Origin: Tubulanus polymorphus
Lineage: Eukaryota > Nemertea > Palaeonemertea > Tubulaniformes > Tubulanidae
Length of the DNA stretch: 64,000 nt
NCBI RefSeq assembly: GCF_964204645.1
Contig: NC_134026.1
Location: 10,318,450-10,382,449 of the forward strand
Reading direction: 5' to 3'
The stretch's first letter is position 1, and each line of letters begins with the position of its first letter. The position numbers and the translations under genes are program-made. The notes under the pieces are model-generated. The model saw only the letters and a list, made by a program, of their open reading frames with translations. It made no database searches and was not told the DNA's origin. Below are positions 62,225 to 64,000 of this stretch, in pieces.

Positions 62225-63200
62225 ATTACTCCTGTCCATTTCTTAATGTTCTGTTGAGCTCTGATCGCTGAGTCTCTTAGTTTTCGTGTTTCGATCTGGT
62301 TGATCGCCCATAGAACTATCGGGTTTGGGATCAGCTTCATCATTTTCGGGGCTTAATACCTCGAACGGATAAAGTTTATCAATTGGTCTCAAGTGGTTAC
62401 ATTGTTCGTACGTATTTTAGCAGATCGAACTAAACCATCGTTTCCGCGACAGAGTTCAGTAACAACTGCCATCTTCCAGTTAACGCGGTTTTTTACGTCA
62501 TAGTAAATGAGTAGAACATCTCTGATCTTTGACCTGCTCGTTTTCGAAGGGTATTGTGTCTTTCATACCACATGGTTATGTATTCGGGCAACCACTTATT
62601 CCAGAAATGTTTTTGCAGTTCAGCAAGTCTTATCGTGTGTTTTAAGTGTTTAGAACAGTCGGTACCGACGAACGGGTCGTTAATTTCGTCGTCCGAGATT
62701 ACATTGTAGGGGAGGTGGTTTAACGTACCATACAACAAGTAGTGCCGGAGTTAGCGGCATCAGATCATTGACATCCGCAGAAAAATGCGTTATCAGACGA
62801 TTGTTTAATACCGATTCGATTTCTGTTATAAGAGTTATTAGCTCTTGAAGTGATAGAAGTGCACGTCCTAACACTTTCTTGAGAATAGATTTTGTAACAC
62901 CTTCTAAACATTCCCCCAGAACCCACCGAACCAGGGTACTCGTTTGGGAATGATCCACCACGCGGTTTTTAGATAGGTTCTCGTAGAAAGAACTGTTGAG
63001 GCATTATCCGAAATTATTTTATTTGGAATGGAATGATGAGCCGCAAAACGATGGAACACGTGTAAGAACATCAAAGTTGGCACCTGGATATTGTTATACA
63101 AAATTAAGCAGAATTCTTTCAAGTCATTAAGGGATAAAACTTGGCTATTATTTCCATTGTTCAGCGCTTCATGAATAGATAAATCATTGTACTCGTAATT
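62225..63200 (-). pseudogene. BEL/Pao retrotransposon integrase fragment
   Basis: On the minus strand several open blocks in different frames follow one another: 63122-62904 with I-I-S-D-N-A-S and P-W-F-G-G-F-W-G; 62961-62680 with K-V-L-G-R and E-I-E-S-V-L-N-N-R, then L-M-P-L-T-P-A; 62738-62493 with H-F-W-N-K-W-L-P-E-Y; and about 62510-62225 with G-N-D-G-L-V-R-S-A-K. This order is typical of the integrase and C-terminal tail of BEL/Pao LTR retrotransposons. At least three frame breaks and a stop make it non-functional. No LTR or upstream gag/protease/RT was seen in the window. Confidence 0.85.
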
Positions 63201-64000
63201 ACTATCATTTATTATGGATTATGGACGTAATGAAAATTTGTTACTCAACTAGAAAGCCAACATTGATATGAAATTGAACAAATTTGACGTTGAATACGTG
63301 TCTATGACTGACCGGGTGGGGGAGGGCAGGGTGGGGATTTTGTCATTGACTCCTGCATAAGCAAGCCTCTATCAGCTCGTAAGTGATGCCTGAATTATAG
63401 GCCAATTATTATTCATGTTTCTGCTTCGTCTTATCAGGTTGTATATAGATTGTGTGATAACGATAAGCATGCTGCTTTTTATGTGTATTTTTAATAATTT
63501 TGATGTAGTATTCTTTCTCTGATAGCAATACATATATTTCATGTTTTACTCATTCTCAAACATGATGTAAGTTAATGTACAAAGCAAGCAAACATGTTAT
63601 AATAGTGTTCATAGTTGATCTTTGATATATACAATGTACTATCAATAGCCAGATTCTTTTTAAAGGTGTTGCCTGATGGATTGAGTACGGTAAATGCTTT
63701 TGTTGGGAAGTATTATCGCTATGTAATTGAGTGTTATCTTATATTGGCATTTACATAAAATTCTGGGTTACATATAAAAGAAAAATATCCACTTCCTTTG
63801 TTAAAACACTTAGAAATTTGTTTGAGGCAGGCTCGTTGGAAGCAATTTTTGATTGCTGATTTTTCCACAGGTTCTGATATTGCCACAGCGAATTTACTTC
63901 AATTTTGTCAAAAATATAGTATAGAAAGAAAAAAAACGTCATTCAGTAAATTATTGCCACGGCTTTCGCCGCTGCAGTCGCTACGGTCCCAACGCCACTG
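63201..64000. other. Unassigned AT-rich end of window
   Basis: No gene or named repeat was recognised. Confidence 0.4.

Overview
The window is nuclear DNA from an animal, most probably an invertebrate. Genes are split by GT-AG introns. One is a secreted mosaic of C-type lectin, SUEL/rhamnose-lectin, discoidin, thrombospondin-1, PAN and leucine-rich modules, and another is a sedoheptulokinase. The rest is dense with animal-type mobile DNA (non-LTR retrotransposons, BEL/Pao, Mutator-like, TA-flanked and Harbinger-like elements). Composition is AT-rich. I cannot fix the phylum from sequence alone.

Layout. (1) 13577 down to base 1, minus strand: one 19-exon gene still open at the window edge. 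I could join every exon in frame: signal peptide, C-type lectin, SUEL lectin, second C-type lectin, F5/8C discoidin, two TSP1 repeats, two PAN/apple-like modules, leucine-rich repeats, then a single exon of more than 1.85 kb encoding a mostly helical domain of unknown family with a central hydrophobic segment. (2) 14.7-19.66 kb: a repeat nest. It holds a palindromic tandem repeat and two 5'-truncated LINE copies on the minus strand; the first is split by a 2.2-kb TA-flanked DNA transposon that itself contains a foldback element. (3) 19665-26744: a 7.1-kb DNA transposon with identical 106-bp terminal inverted repeats, encoding a PHD finger, an OTU-type cysteine protease and a Mutator-like (MULE) DDE transposase. 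(4) 26849-60802, plus strand: sedoheptulokinase (SHPK) in four exons separated by introns of about 20.4, 1.6 and 10.5 kb full of MITE-like, SINE-like and foldback repeats. (5) 62.2-63.2 kb, minus strand: a decayed BEL/Pao integrase fragment.

How the parts relate. The large transposon lies between the two host genes and ends about 105 bp before the SHPK start codon, so it may have displaced or replaced the original SHPK promoter. The secreted mosaic gene has mostly phase-1 introns at module borders, the usual sign of exon shuffling. Its join of many glycan- or surface-binding modules to a helical domain with a buried hydrophobic segment is the most novel feature of the window. Two hairpins with a hammerhead-ribozyme-like core, one in an intron of that gene and one inside the TA-flanked transposon, share core bases but have different, compensating stem sequences.
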